Positions 11,352 to 22,930 of a DNA stretch of 64,000 nt are shown here, in pieces. The stretch covers positions 69,071,492 through 69,135,491 of the forward strand of contig NC_057867.1 of NCBI RefSeq assembly GCF_019393635.1. Direction: 5' to 3'. A program made the translations under genes and the position numbers. The notes below the pieces were generated by a model. It was not told where the DNA came from. It did no database searches and saw only the letters and a program-made list of their open reading frames with translations. The stretch's first letter is position 1; each line of letters begins with the position of its first letter. Source of the stretch: Dromiciops gliroides. Its lineage: Eukaryota; Chordata; Mammalia; Microbiotheria; Microbiotheriidae.

Positions 11352-11643
11352 GAGACTTGGTCTCCCTATCTAAAGACTAGGCCTTTCTAGGCTGAAAGTT
11401 CAGCAGCCGTTCGTGAGTCTGATCCAATATTGATTGACCCAGAAGCTTTAACCTGCCTCAGTTTTCTGACATGAGCTGGTGGCTCCCCTTCTTTCAGGGG
11501 CTCACCATATTGGCGCCCAACTTAGTTCAGACACCCAACTGACTTTAGCTCTACTACAGCTTAGAACTCATGAGTTCAAGCCATCCACTAGCCTTAGCCT
11601 TCCCAGTAGCCGGGACTACTAGAGTACACCACCACACCTGGCT
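11352..11643 (-). pseudogene. 7SL RNA (RN7SL) pseudogene, nearly full length
   Basis: Read on the minus strand it starts gccaggtgtggtggtgtact, then gtagtcccggctactgggaa, ggcttgaactcatgagttct, ggtgtctgaactaagttggg, gccaatatggtga, gtcagaaaactgaggcaggt and ends agggagaccaagtctc. These correspond in order to the whole SRP RNA, including the S-domain segment GTCGGAAACGGAGCAGGTCA that Alu lacks, so it is not an Alu-type SINE. About 290 of 300 bases are covered. Many substitutions, and a possible flanking duplication atacttt (11345 and 11653), mark it as an old retrocopy. Confidence 0.85.
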
Positions 11644-11647
11644 TCTC

Positions 11648-11762
11648 CAATACTTTAAGGTTTGCTAATCTCTTATTTTATGCTCACAACAGCCTTGTGA
11701 AGTTGGTGCTATTATTATCCTCATTTTAAAGATCAGGAAATTGAGGCTGAAAGAGGTTAACC
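11648..11762 (-). repeat. MIR fragment
   Basis: tactttaaggtttgctaatc, cctcattttaaagatcagga and ggctgaaagaggttaa are reversed MIR sequence. Confidence 0.6.
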
Positions 11763-12375
11763 TCCTTACCCACATCTGTCCACTTGTCTCCACTCACTTG
11801 GCCATCGCTTTCACTTGGGCCGTCATCCCCTCTCGCCCCAAATATTGCACTTGTCTCCTAAGCAGTCTCCCTAGCTTTACTCTTCCTATCTCTCCCTCTC
11901 TAATCCATTCTCCTTACAGTCATTGACCATCCCAAAGCACAGGTCTAATCAGATCATACTCCAGTTTTAGTTGGCTTCCTGTTGCCTCCAGGAAAATACA
12001 AATTCCTCTGTCTGGAATTTAAAGCTCCTTTGACACATGCTCTCGAAGTTTGAGTGTATTTCCATTTTGACTCTCCAAATGGCTTAGGAGAGTTCCTGGC
12101 TCCAGTCCACGTTTCTACACCGACTTCCTGTTACTCCTCCTTGTGTACTCTATATTTCAACCAAACTGGCCAATTTGCTACTCCCTATATGCAACCCTCT
12201 ATCTATAGTCTCCACGTTGGAATGCTCTTCCTCCTCACCTATCCCTTAAAGGCACCTCTTTTTACATAGGGCTTTTCCCTCATACTTCAAAATAACATTG
12301 GATTTACTTATCTGTGTACATGTTATATCTTCTCCAGTAGGATGTAAGCTCATTTAGGACAACAACTCTTAATAT
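11763..12375 (+). repeat. L2 3' half
   Basis: cagtctccctagctttactc, ggcttcctgttgcctccagg and tctggaatttaaagctcctt, ending aggatgtaagctcatttagg, follow the L2 ORF2-to-3'-end order. Confidence 0.65.
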
Positions 12376-12536
12376 TTTATTAAGTCATGTTTTGACATTT
12401 TTACATTACATATAGTTCCTTCTTTTTCCTTCCCCTCCCCTTTAATCTTCCTTGACTTAGAAGCTGGCATTCTCATGGAGGGGCAGGTGTACCTAGGAAT
12501 GGTCTTTGTGATGCAGGTGTTAACTAGAATATTCTT

Positions 12537-13507
12537 TTTTTGTTATTACAAAAGTATTTTATTATTTTCCAGTTACATGTAGAGATAATTTTCAACATTA
12601 GTTTTTATAAGATTTCTAGTTTCCAATTTTTCTCCCTCCCTCCCTTCCCTCTCCCCTCCCCAAGACAGCAAGTAATCTGATATAGGTTATATATGTACAA
12701 TCACATTAAACATATTTCTGCATTAGTCACGCTGTGAAAGAAGAATCAGAGCAAAAAGGAAAAACCTCAAAAAAGAAAAACAACAGCACCAAAAACAAAA
12801 GAAATAGTATGGTTCAATCTACATCCAGATTCAACAGTTCTTTTTTTTTTCTGGATTTGAAGAGCATTTTCCATCTTGAGTCCCTTGGAACTATCTTGGA
12901 CCATTGTATTGCTGAGAAGAATCAAGTCTATCACAATTGATCAACACACAATGTTGTTGATACTGTGTACAATGTTCTCCTGGTTCTGCTCATCTCACTC
13001 ATCATCAGTTCATGCAAGTCTTTCCAGGTTTCTCTGAAATCTGCCTGCTCATCATTTCTTACAGCACAATAATATTCTATTACATTCATATACCACAACT
13101 TGTTCAGCCATTCCCCAATTGATGGGCAGCCCCTCAATTTCCAATTCCTTGCTACCACAAAAAGAGCAGCTATAAATATTTTTGTACATGTGGGTCTTTT
13201 TCTCTTTTTTATGATCTCTTTGGGAAAAAGACCCAATAGTGGTATTGCTGGGTCAAAGGGTATGCACAGCTTTATAGCCCTTTGGGAATAATTCCAGATT
13301 GTTCTCCAGAATGGTTGGATCAGTTCACAGCTCCACCAACAATGCATTAGTGTTCCATTTTTTCCCCACAGCTTCTCCAACAGTTATTATTTTCCTTTTT
13401 TGTCATATTAGCCACTCTGATAGGTGTCAGGTTGTTTTAATTGGCATTTCTCTAATCAATAGTGATTTAGAGCATTTTTTTTTTCATATGGCAATAGATA
13501 GCTTTGA
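12537..13507 (-). mobile_element. 5'-truncated L1 with complete 3' UTR and target duplication
   Basis: Flanked by the perfect duplication ttaactagaatattctt at 12520-12536 and 13508-13524. The minus frame at 13380-12931 gives an L1 ORF2p C-terminus: TLMHCWWSCELIQPFW, IPFDPAIPLLGLFPKE, CTKIFIAALFVVARNW, WLNKLWYMNVIEYYCAVRND. These match the human L1 ORF2p tail in order. 5' truncation is typical of target-primed insertion. The good match of its ends suggests a moderately young copy. Confidence 0.93.
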
Positions 13508-13524
13508 TTAACTAGAATATTCTT

Positions 13525-14305
13525 AATACCAGGGCTGCAGTCTAAGGGAGAACTCTAGTTCAGATGCTGAAAGAGGAATAACTTGTGGGGGCCTTAGCTA
13601 GAAAAGGTGTATGGAAGTTTGAGATCAGAATGGAGAAACCTTTAAATCTAATGGCTATTTAACAATCAGTATGGAAAGAATTCCATGGCTGGACTTCATC
13701 TCCTTATATAAATATAAATTTTCTCAACTTTGAAAACATTGGAGAAGGAAAATTTTGCTAATCTCCATGAGCACCCCACTGCCAAATTTGAAATTCTGGG
13801 CTCTAGCTCTTTCTGAGTTAAAAGAATACACAGACATACCCTTGAACTGGTTTATTCCCAAAAGATAGGAACTCTGCTCTTTTTCTCACAAGCTGACAAA
13901 AGAATAAAATATTTGTTGAAAATTTTTGGAAAAGTCATTTTAAACTTTGGACTCATTTTGAAAGTAGGAAAAATAAAGTCGTGAGGAACCAAATGAAAGA
14001 AAGTTGTGATTGCCTTGAGTTCCAGTAACTTTTATGACTTCCTTTCCTTTTTAAAAAATGCCTTGTTGATTTTGCTTTTCTTATCTAACTTCATTTGCTA
14101 CTGACTTTCCCTTTTCCCCTATAGCCTTCCCTTGTAGCCAGTAAGTCTACTCAAGCAAGACAAATCAACACATTGACCATATCCAAAAATATATGTGGAC
14201 CACCAGCTTTGGAGCTATTCTTCCAAATGATTCACACTGCTAATCTGGATCACTAGAGATCAGCTACTGGGGCCCCTCAGGGCTTTGGGGTTAGCTATGA
14301 GTGTT
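13525..14305. other. No gene seen
   Basis: Unique-looking AT-rich DNA without recognised repeat or long frame. Confidence 0.45.
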
Positions 14306-14314
14306 GGGGGATGG

Positions 14315-14320
<6 letters not shown>

Positions 14321-14348
<28 letters not shown>

Positions 14349-14484
14349 TGGGGCAATGGGGGTTAAGTGACTTGCCCAGGGTCACACAGCTAGTAAGTGT
14401 CAAGTGTCTGAGGCTGGATTTGAACCCAGGTCCTCCTGAATTCAGGGCTGGTGCTTTATCCACTGCGCCACCTAGCCACCCCCA
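14321..14484 (-). mobile_element. WSINE1-like SINE with target duplication
   Basis: Full head-to-tail SINE with T-run on the left. Flanked by gggggatggttttct at 14306-14320 and 14485-14499. Confidence 0.92.
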
Positions 14485-14559
14485 GGGGGATGGTTTTCTA
14501 ATGTCATGTAGCTCCTGAGCCCCCACTAGCTTGCTTCCCACCATGATGATCAGCTAGAT

Positions 14560-15287
14560 GTAAGTAGTTTTTAGAGTGTTTACTTTAGTGTTGTAGTTAG
14601 TACAAAAGCATCCTCCCAAAAGTCCTGGGACATGTTCTCCTACAAGTACCCAGAGAATCCAAGGTAAAGTGCACTCAAACTTAGAGAGCAAGTATGGCAA
14701 AGGAATAACATAGCTCTTGCTTCCTGCAACTCTTTTTCTCCCCTTAATGGGCTACTCATGAAGTTTCCCCTGGGCACATTGTAGCTTTCTAGGTTCTTTG
14801 TAGAGGCTTGAATCTCCTTTCTTCATCTCCACCGCTCTGTCCTTGGCTCCCAATGTAGACACTGTAGTCACTGCTGCTCTCCAAGGGACGATGTGAGGAA
14901 ACGGAGAAGTCTAAAACCTTCCTGACCCTTTGAAGGTCCTCCTCTGACCAAGGAAGAGGGGTGGGGAGGAGACATAATCCAAGGCTGAGATACTCCTTTT
15001 CCTTCAAGAGATTCCTCCTCACAATCCCCTCCCTTTCCTCTCTGTTGCTAGGTACTCAAATCTTCAATTACACATAGCTTGATGGGTGTGACCAAGTCCC
15101 TAAGCCAATATGAATAAACTTTCTGTCACACCTAAAGAGGTGTTCAGGCCTTGTTCACACCTAGTGAATAACTGAGGTTTGTTTTTATCTGATAAATGTT
15201 TCAAGGCATAGCATCTTATCACTTGCTTTAGATGGGGGCGTAGAGATCTGATGAGTTATTTATTCAATCGACCTCCACCCTTACACT
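14560..15287 (-). mobile_element. Possible LTR of an endogenous retrovirus (fossil)
   Basis: At 15287 a terminus reading TGTAAGGGTGG on the minus strand is directly preceded by a purine run AGGGGGAAAG (plus strand ctttccccct). This is the layout of a polypurine tract next to a 3' LTR, as in the clearer example at 26740. The left end is uncertain. Internal retroviral sequence might continue to the right towards 16.4 kb, but I could not identify it. Broken if real. Confidence 0.3.
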
Positions 15288-16411
15288 TTCCCCCTAGTTT
15301 TAATATTTGCTATCCTCAGTAAATCTCCTGGAGCATGTGTGGCAAAGTCCATAGTCCCCAATCCTGGATAGCTCTTTTAATCACTTGGGGAGGAGCTGAA
15401 TGATCCTTTTTGAATATATTATACTAAGGGGTCTCAAGAAAAGTCTGTGTGGTCCAGTTCATAATCATAATAAAATATGGTAATTGACATTCCCCCATAC
15501 TTCCAAATACAAAGGGACAAAACTTAACAAATATCATTTTATACAGTTTGAATACATTAATGTCTATCTCGCTGCTAGCAAAAGGGCCTTACCCAACCGA
15601 AACCAATCAAGAGAAGAAAGGAGAAGACAAGCCTTCCTTCTCAGAGGGAAAGCCTGATGGTACCCTAAAGCTCCCTAGGCATATGAGTCTCTCCCTACAG
15701 GAGAACAGAGGGCGAAGTCATCCCCTCACCCTTCAGTTGAGAAACCAATACTACTTAGCTTGGTGTTTGTGTAGCAATACTGGCCCACAGACCCCAGGGG
15801 TTGCTGGTGCCCTCATCCTCTCCCTTTTCTACAGAGGGGCTCCTCTACTCAGAGCTAGTTGGGCACCACGTGCTATAACTAAACTGGCATTGGGTCCAGG
15901 GGACTGGGCACTTTGCCCTCTCCCCTTCCCACTGAAGAGGCCCCTTTCTTCTGGAGCCAAACACACAGGCCATGTTTAATCATTGACCAACTTCAAAAAG
16001 AAGAGAAAACCAAGCTATTTATCTGGAAAGAGGATCTTAGTCCCTACAAAGATCCCAGAGTGCTTGGGACTTTCCCCAAAAGGATTAGGGACCTGGGGTC
16101 AATTGGAAGCTACCCCATCACTCTTCAGGTCAAAGTACCCTGGGTGAAAACGCCTCTCTGATTTTTGAAGTAGGCCATCCAACCTGGATCCAGACAATTT
16201 CTAGGTGGACCTTTTCTACATAGGGCACACCACAATTTCTCCAGGGATCCCTGTACCATAGGTACATAGAGGTCCAAGCAAATTTACTCAGGGTATCCAT
16301 ACCAAAGGGCACCTAGTCCAGTGTGTCCCTCCCACTGCAAGGGCAAGTCCAATGAAATTTCTAATTCACCCCTCACTAGGGCAAGTAAGCTGCCTTCAAG
16401 AAAAACAAGTT
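15288..16411. other. No gene seen; unclassified
   Basis: The frame at 15548-15979 (143 residues) has no recognised domain. Possibly internal sequence of the retroviral fossil suggested to its left. Confidence 0.3.
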
Positions 16412-16424
16412 AAAAAGTATGAAA

Positions 16425-16590
16425 TGGGGACAGCTAGATGGCGCAGTGGATAAAGCACCGGCCCTGGAGTCAGGAGGACCTGAGTTCAAATCCGACCTCA
16501 GACACTTAACACTTACTGGTTGTGTGACCCTGGCAAGACACTTAATCCCAATTGCCTCACCAAAAAAAAAAAGAAAGAAAGAAAGAAAAA
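16425..16590 (+). mobile_element. WSINE1-like SINE with target duplication
   Basis: gacagctagatggcgcagtg to ccaattgcctcacc, then an A-rich (GAAA)n tail. Flanked by aaaaagtatgaaa at 16412-16424 and 16591-16603. Confidence 0.93.
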
Positions 16591-16886
16591 AAAAAGTATG
16601 AAACGATTAAGGGTAAGTCCTCAGAGCTTCTAGTCCACTAGGAAAATCTCATCCTATACACCTTCAGCCCCTTGAAGAGCTCACAATAAGGCTAGCAATC
16701 TAGATCTATTTAAAAACAAGAAGAATATGAACATTTCTTTTCTAAATGAACTGGCATTTTAGAAATGAAAAATCTAAACTTTTTATATTAGCTGCAATAC
16801 TCACATTGGCTATAGGAATATAGAGATATCAGTGTATAAGTATTCAAACAAGCAAAAGTTATGACAAAGAAATGGGTCTGACTTTT

Positions 16887-18863
16887 TTTTAGTTTTTAAA
16901 TAATATTTTTTCCAATTATATGTAAAAACAATTTTTAACATTCTGTTTTAAAATTTTGAGTTCCAAATTCTCTCCCTCCCTCCATCCTTCCCCTCCCTCC
17001 TTTTGGAAATAGCAAGCAATTTGATATAGGTTATACATGTGCAATCATGCAAAACATATTTCCATATTAGTCATGTTGTGAAAGAAAACATAGACCCCCC
17101 AAAAAACCCCATGAAAAATAAAGTGAAAATAGTATTCTTTGATCAGCATTCAGACTCCATCAGTTCTTTCTCTGTAAGTGAAGAGCATTTTTCATCATAA
17201 ATCCTTCAGAATTGTCTTGGATCATTGTATTGCTGAAAATAGCTAAGCCATTCACAGTTCATCATCATATGATATGCTGATACTGTGTGCACTGTTCTCC
17301 TCCTCCTAGTTCTGCTCACTTCAGTTGGCACAAGTTCATGTAAGTCTAACATTTTCTGAAAGCATCTAGCATGCTTTCTGAAAGCATCTGTACTTATAGC
17401 ACAGTGGTATTCCATGACCATTATATACCACGACCTGTTCGGCCATTCCCCAGTTGATCGGCATCCCCTTAATTCCCAATTCTTTGCCACCCCAAAAAGA
17501 GCTGCTATAAATATTTTTCTACAAATAGGTCCTTTTCCATTAAAAAATCTCTTTGAGGGGCAGCTAGGTGGTGCAGTGGATAGAGCACCGGCCCTGGAGT
17601 CAGGAGTACCTGAGTTCAAATCCGGCCTCAGACACTTAACACTTACTAGCTGTGTGACCCTGAGCAAGTCACTTAACCCCAATTGCCTCACTTAAAAAAA
17701 CAAAAAAAAAAACCCCCCAAAACCCAAAAAATCTCTTTGGGATACAGACCTAGTGGTATTTCTGGATCAAAAGGTATGCATGGTTTTAGAGCCCTTTGGG
17801 TATAGTTCCAAATTGCTCTCCAGAAGGTTGGATCAGTTCACAACTCCATCAATAGTGTATTAGTCTGTACCACATCCACTTCAACATTTATCATTTTTCT
17901 TTTCTGTCATATTAGACAATCTGATAGGTGTGAGGTGGTACTTCAGAGTTGTTTTAATTTTCATTTCTCTAATCAATAGTGATTTAGAACATTTTTTCAT
18001 ATGATTATAGATAGCTTTGATTTCTTCATCTGAAAACTGCCTGTTCATATCCTTTGACCATTCATCAATTGAGTAATGACTTGTATTCTTATAAATTTAA
18101 CTCAGATACATATACATTTGAAAGATGAGGCCTTTATCAGAGATACTTTCAGTAAAAAATTCCAGCTTTCTACTTTCTTTTTAATCTTGGCTACATTAGT
18201 TTTGTTTGTGTAAAACTTTTGAAATTTAACTTAATCAAAATTATCCATTTTACATCTTATAATGTTCTCTATCTTTTGTTTGGCATAAAATTTTCCCTTA
18301 TCCATGGATCTGATAGTAAACTATTCCACATTGCCCTAATTTGCTGATGGTATTACCCTTTTTATTTAAATCATGTACCCATTTTGACTTTATCTTGGCA
18401 TATGGTATGAGATGTTGATCTATACCTAGTTTCTGCCAAACTGTTTTCCAGTTTTCTGAGCAGTTTTTGTCAAATGGTAAATTCTTGTCCCAAAAGCTTG
18501 GGTTTATCAAACACTAGATTACTATGCTCATTTACTACTGTGTATTGTGTACCTAATCAATCCACTGATCCACCACTCTATTTCTTAGCCAGTACCAGAT
18601 TATTTTGATGATTACCACTTTATAATACAGTTTGAGATCTGGTACTGCTAGGCCACCTTCCTTCACATTTTTTTCCAGTTATTCCCTTGATACTCTTGAC
18701 CTTTTGTTCTTCCAGATGAATTTATTATTTTTTCTAGATCCAAAATTTTTTGATAGTTTGATTGGTATGGCACCGAATAAGCAAATTAATTTAGGTAGAA
18801 TTGTCATTTTGGGATAGGTTCAGCCTACCCATGAGCAATTACTGTTTTCGAGTTGTTTAGATC
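16887..18863 (-). mobile_element. 5'-truncated L1 (about 2 kb) with target duplication
   Basis: Flanked by the perfect 16-base duplication aatgggtctgactttt at 16871-16886 and 18864-18879. Minus-strand frames give ORF2p pieces: KIFIAALFGVAKNWELRG (17691-17206), and WKTVWQKLGIDQHLIPYAK (18510-18298). The left end is the L1 3' UTR. A WSINE1-like SINE sits at 17556-17725. Confidence 0.93.
17556..17725 (+). mobile_element. WSINE1-like SINE nested in L1
   Basis: ggggcagctaggtggtgcag to ccaattgcctcac plus A-rich tail. Flanked by aaaaaatctctttg at 17542-17555 and 17726-17739, so it landed after the L1. Confidence 0.95.
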
Positions 18864-19074
18864 AATGGGTCTGACTTTTAAAGAAACATACTATAAAATA
18901 GACTATTGTAATATTTGAAGTCTAAAAGAAAAGAGGAAAAAAAGCCTGAAAAACTAGGGTATCCAGTAATGAAAGTCTTGGATGCAGAATCTCTTTAGGT
19001 GGTCCCTAAAAATGTGAAGAACTCGATATATATTGCACGTATTCTGGAAGTATGAAGTACAAAATACTCTTCAT

Positions 19075-19255
19075 GAGACCATACTGTCCATGGGGTTTTC
19101 TTGGCAAAAATACTAGGGTGGTTTTCCATTTCCCTCTCCAGTGTATTCAGACAAACAGAGGTTAAGTGACTTTCCCAGAGTCACACAGACAGTAAGTGTC
19201 TAAGGCTGTATTTGAGGCTTCCTTACTCCAGGCCCAACACTGTATCCACTAAACA
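19075..19255 (-). mobile_element. MAR1-type SINE with RTE-like tail
   Basis: Begins ccatggggttttcttggcaa (RTE-type tail reversed), then cagaggttaagtgactttcc (CORE) and ccaggcccaacactgtatcc (tRNA-related head). Confidence 0.7.
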
Positions 19256-19692
19256 GCCTTTCTTTCCTCAACATCTGCAAACACATTCAGGTCCATTTCT
19301 CTCCTTTTCTAACCTTCAGAACCCTTACTTGATCCTGCCATTCTCTCAAATTTTCATCCTCTCTCTCTCTTTTTCCTTTCACTATCAAATTACCAGAAAG
19401 AATCATTTCCACCTGAGGATCATTTCTCATCCCCTTGTAGTCTGGCTTCAGACCTCAAACACAAGTTGCCAGCGATCTCTTACCTGCTAAATCCAGTGAC
19501 TTTGTCCCAGTTCTTGGCCTCCCCACAGTTTTTGATAGCTAACCAGTCCCTCCTCCTGGACACTCTTTTTCCTCTCTTCCATTACATTTCTCTCTTCATT
19601 TTCCTACCTGATACCTTCCACTCAGTCTCCTTACTGGATAATCAATGATTTCTTCTCACCTAAGTGTGGGTGTCACCAAGAACTCTGTTTTG

Positions 19693-19767
<75 letters not shown>

Positions 19768-20000
19768 CTGTATCTGTCTCTCTGTGTGTGTCTGTCTGTC
19801 TCCGTCTCTGTCTCTGTCTCTCTGTCTTATCTGTTCCAAAGGGATCAGGTATCATCTCTGTGTAGATTATTCTCAAATCTATGAATGAAACCCAAATCTC
19901 TCTCCTGAACCCTCATCCTATATCGTAGCCAACTCTCTGCTAGATGGCTGCTCTCTGATGTCTCATATGCATGCCAAGGTCAACATCTCCAAAGTGGTAT
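19256..20000 (+). repeat. L2 ORF2 segment
   Basis: ccccttgtagtctggcttca and ggccaacgt-type order, with ttctcaaatctatgaatg later, follow the L2 reverse-transcriptase region. A (CT)n run splits it at 19698-19762. Confidence 0.6.
19698..19762 (+). repeat. (CT)32 microsatellite
   Basis: Pure CT run of about 64 bases followed by imperfect ctgtct repeats to about 19828. Frames of Ser-Leu or Arg-Glu repeats here are artefacts. Confidence 0.95.
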
Positions 20001-20004
20001 CATT

Positions 20005-20215
20005 GGCAGCAGTTTGGCCCAGTGGATAGAGTACTGGATTCGGAGTAATGAAGACCTGAGTGTGACTCCTACCTCTGACATTTACAGTGAGATCCTGAGC
20101 AAGTCCCTTCATCTCTCTCATCTTCAGCTTCCATGTTTGAAAAATGGGGATAATAACAGCACCTACCTCCCAGGGTTGTCATGAGGATCAAATGAAAGAG
20201 GACGTGGAGAGCAAG
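20005..20215 (+). repeat. MIR-family SINE
   Basis: gcccagtggatagagtactg, gatcctgagcaagtcccttc and acctacctcccagggttgtc in MIR order. Confidence 0.7.
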
Positions 20216-20959
20216 GCTTCTCAACCTTTTGGGTCTTGGACTCTTTTGTCAGTGTGGCGAAGCGGATTACTACTATGCTTTATTGTCTATGTTCATCATT
20301 GAAGGAAATGCTCCATTTTAGTCAGAGGTTAGTGAACACAAAGAAGTCGTTTTCCCATCCAAGTTCATGGCCCCCGGAAAATAGACAAACCCTGATATAT
20401 GACATTTTACAAACCTTAAAGTGCTAGAGAAATGTTATCCTGTCCTTTCTCCAAACTTCCTTTTTTTTGAGTTGAGGAAGGCAACATCATTTCAGCCTTC
20501 CTGACCTCTGATTGTACCACCACAACATCCATTGTATCTTCTCCCATTCACATGCCCTCACCCTCATTCACATCAATATCATCACTCTCAGCCTCTGGTT
20601 TGCCATCTCAGCATGATGTTCCTTTGGATGCCTTCCTTGCCCTCCCCCACATAGCCAATCACTTGCCAAACCTTATTGTTACTCCCTTCACAACAGCTCT
20701 TGCATCAAACCTCTTCTCTCCACTCACACAACTACCACCTTACTTCAGGCCCTCATTGCTATTCCCTTAGATTATTAAATTTGTGACTAAAGTGTCAGAA
20801 CAAAGGGAGATGAATGCTATAAAGCAGTGGTATCAAACTCAAATAGAAACAGGGCCACTCAACTGTACATAAGGACCCCTAAAGGCTGCATGTTGATTTA
20901 GACCATTGTCTATTGTGTTTTTGTTTATTTTGTTAAATATTTCCTAATTACATTTTTTT

Positions 20960-21055
20960 TTGGTGAGGCAATTTGGGGTTAAGTGACTTACAGATAGTAA
21001 GTGTTAAGTGTCTGAGGTCGGATTTGAACTTAGGTCCTCCTGACTCCAGGGCCAG
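20960..21055 (-). mobile_element. 5'-truncated WSINE1-like SINE
   Basis: Tail and body to gactccagggcca only; the head is missing. Preceded by ttcctaattacattttttt (20941-20959), and the same sequence follows at 21056-21074. Confidence 0.85.
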
Positions 21056-21074
21056 TTCCTAATTACATTTTTTT

Positions 21075-21210
21075 GGTGAAGCAATTGGGGTTAAGTGACT
21101 TTCCCAGGGTCACACAGCTAGTAAGTGTCAAGTGTCTGAGGCCAGGTTTGAACTCAGGTCCTCCTGAATCCAGGGCTGGTGCTTTATCCACTCTTCCACC
21201 TAGCTGCCCT
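21075..21210 (-). mobile_element. WSINE1-like SINE at the same target as its neighbour
   Basis: Full-length copy ending cacctagctgccc. Preceded by the second target copy (21056-21074) and followed by tcctaattacatttt (21210-21224). Confidence 0.88.
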
Positions 21211-22578
21211 CCTAATTACATTTTAATCTTGGCAGCAATGCTGGCTGGTTGTACTATTTGACACTTTTGGTGTAAAGGGCTATATCACCAAGATATGGTA
21301 GCCCTGATGCTCACAAACTCTATGACTCTGATGATAGTGTCACAATTCAAGCCTTCATCAACTCCCACTTGGGCTACAAGAACCTCTTCATTGGTTTCCT
21401 TGCTTCCCCTTTCTTCCCTTTCCAAAAGATCCTCCACATAGCTGCAAAAACAGTATTTCTCAGGTTGAGATCTAAGCACGTCACTATTTTGTTAAAAAGC
21501 CCTCTGTGGTTCCCCACTGCACATCAAATAAAACAGAAAGCTCCTTAGTTTAGCATTTAAGGTCCTCTATGACCTTGCTCCCAACTAACATTTGGGAGTA
21601 ATCTTCTATCACTCACTTCAGACTTTCTGTGTTCCAGCCAAACTGGTATATGAAATGTTCCCACTCAACACTCTATTCCCTACCTCTGAGCATTTTCATT
21701 ATCCATGCCCTGTACCTGGAATGTACTCCTCCTCATTTCCACTTCCCTTATCCTTGCCTTCATTCAACATTAAGCTAAGATGCTGTGCTACTCTCGATTG
21801 TTTACATATATCATTTCTAATGGTACACGAATGCACCACAATTTATTCAGCCACACCCCAGTTGATGGGCATCTACTTCACTTCTAGTTCTTTGTTGCCA
21901 CAAAAGGTGCTAATATTAACATTTTGGGAGTATATGGAACCTTTCTTTCAGTCTTTGGCTTCTTTGGGGTATATGCCTAGTAGTAAAATCTGTAGGCCAT
22001 GTGGTATAAATATTTTAGTACTTTTAAAAAGCATAGTTCTAAGTTGTTCTAGATTTTTAGAACAATTCATAGGTCCATTAACAGTGGACTAGTATGCTTC
22101 TCTTTCTGTAGCTCTTCCAACCTTAACTGTTTCCATCTTTTGTCATCTTTGCCAATGTCCTGGGTGTGAGGTGAAATCTGAATTGTTTTGATGTGTATTT
22201 CTCTTCTTATTAGTGATTAGAAACAGTTTTTAATGTGGTTGTTAATAGTTTGTAATTTTTTGGAGAACTGTTTGTTCATATTATTTAACTACTTATCTGT
22301 TAGGCAATAGCTCTTGGACTCATATATATGTGATAGTTCTCTATGTATCTTGACTATCAGATTCTTATTGGAAATATTTGATGTGAAGATTTTTTACTCA
22401 TTTGATAACTTTCCTTCTCATTGTAGGTACATTGACTTTGCTTGTGCAGAAGCATATCAATTTCATGTAATCAAAATTAATTCTTTTATCTTTCATGATC
22501 ACCTCTATTCCGTATTTGGTTAAGAACTCTTCCCCAAGCTGTATCCACAAAGGGTACCTCATCTTTTCTGGTGCTTTT

Positions 22579-22717
22579 TTTTTTAGGGCAATGGGGGTTA
22601 AGTGACTTGCCCATGGTCACACAGCTAATAAGTGTCAAGTGTCTGAGGTCAGATTTGAACTCAGTTCCTCCTGAATCCAGGGCTGGTGCTCTATCCACTG
22701 TGCCACCTAGCTGCCTC
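22579..22717 (-). mobile_element. WSINE1-like SINE
   Basis: Complete copy between cttttctggtgctttt (22563-22578) and cttttctaatgctttt (22718-22733), a duplication with two differences. Confidence 0.9.
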
Positions 22718-22763
22718 CTTTTCTAATGCTTTTATGATGTGAGCTTTAATATTCAGGCTGAGT

Positions 22764-22930
22764 TACAACCCCCTCCCCCAAACACAAACCCTTGGGGGGC
22801 AGTTAGGTGGCACAGTGGGTGAAGCACCGGCCCTGGATTCAGGAGGACCTGAGTTCAAGTCCAGCCTCAGACACGACACTAGCTGTGTGACCCTGGGCAG
22901 GTCACTTAACCCCCATTGCCCCAGAAAAAA
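22764..22930 (+). mobile_element. WSINE1-like SINE with extra 5' bases
   Basis: Flanked by attcaggctgagt at 22751-22763 and 22931-22943. The SINE proper starts about 22796, leaving about 30 C-rich bases (tacaaccccctcccccaaac and following) inside the duplication that are not SINE. Confidence 0.88.

Larger units (their letters stand above)
20475..21784 (+). repeat. L2 ORF2 and 3' region, interrupted by SINEs
   Basis: gcctctggtttgccatctca, ctcttgcatcaaacctcttc, aaaaagccctctgtggttcc and gcatttaaggtcctctatga continue the L2 order from the segment at 19256-20000. Two SINEs interrupt it at 20960-21210. Confidence 0.6.

Noticed and set aside
11560-11643. Alu-like stretch suggesting primate contamination
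   Set aside because: The match continues through the 7SL S domain that Alu lacks, so it is a 7SL pseudogene.
16412-16603. tRNA gene in the SINE head
   Set aside because: The head is tRNA-derived but part of a dispersed SINE with target duplications; no separate tRNA gene is seen.
19645-19888. Ser-Leu and Arg-Glu repeat proteins
   Set aside because: Translation of a (CT)n microsatellite.
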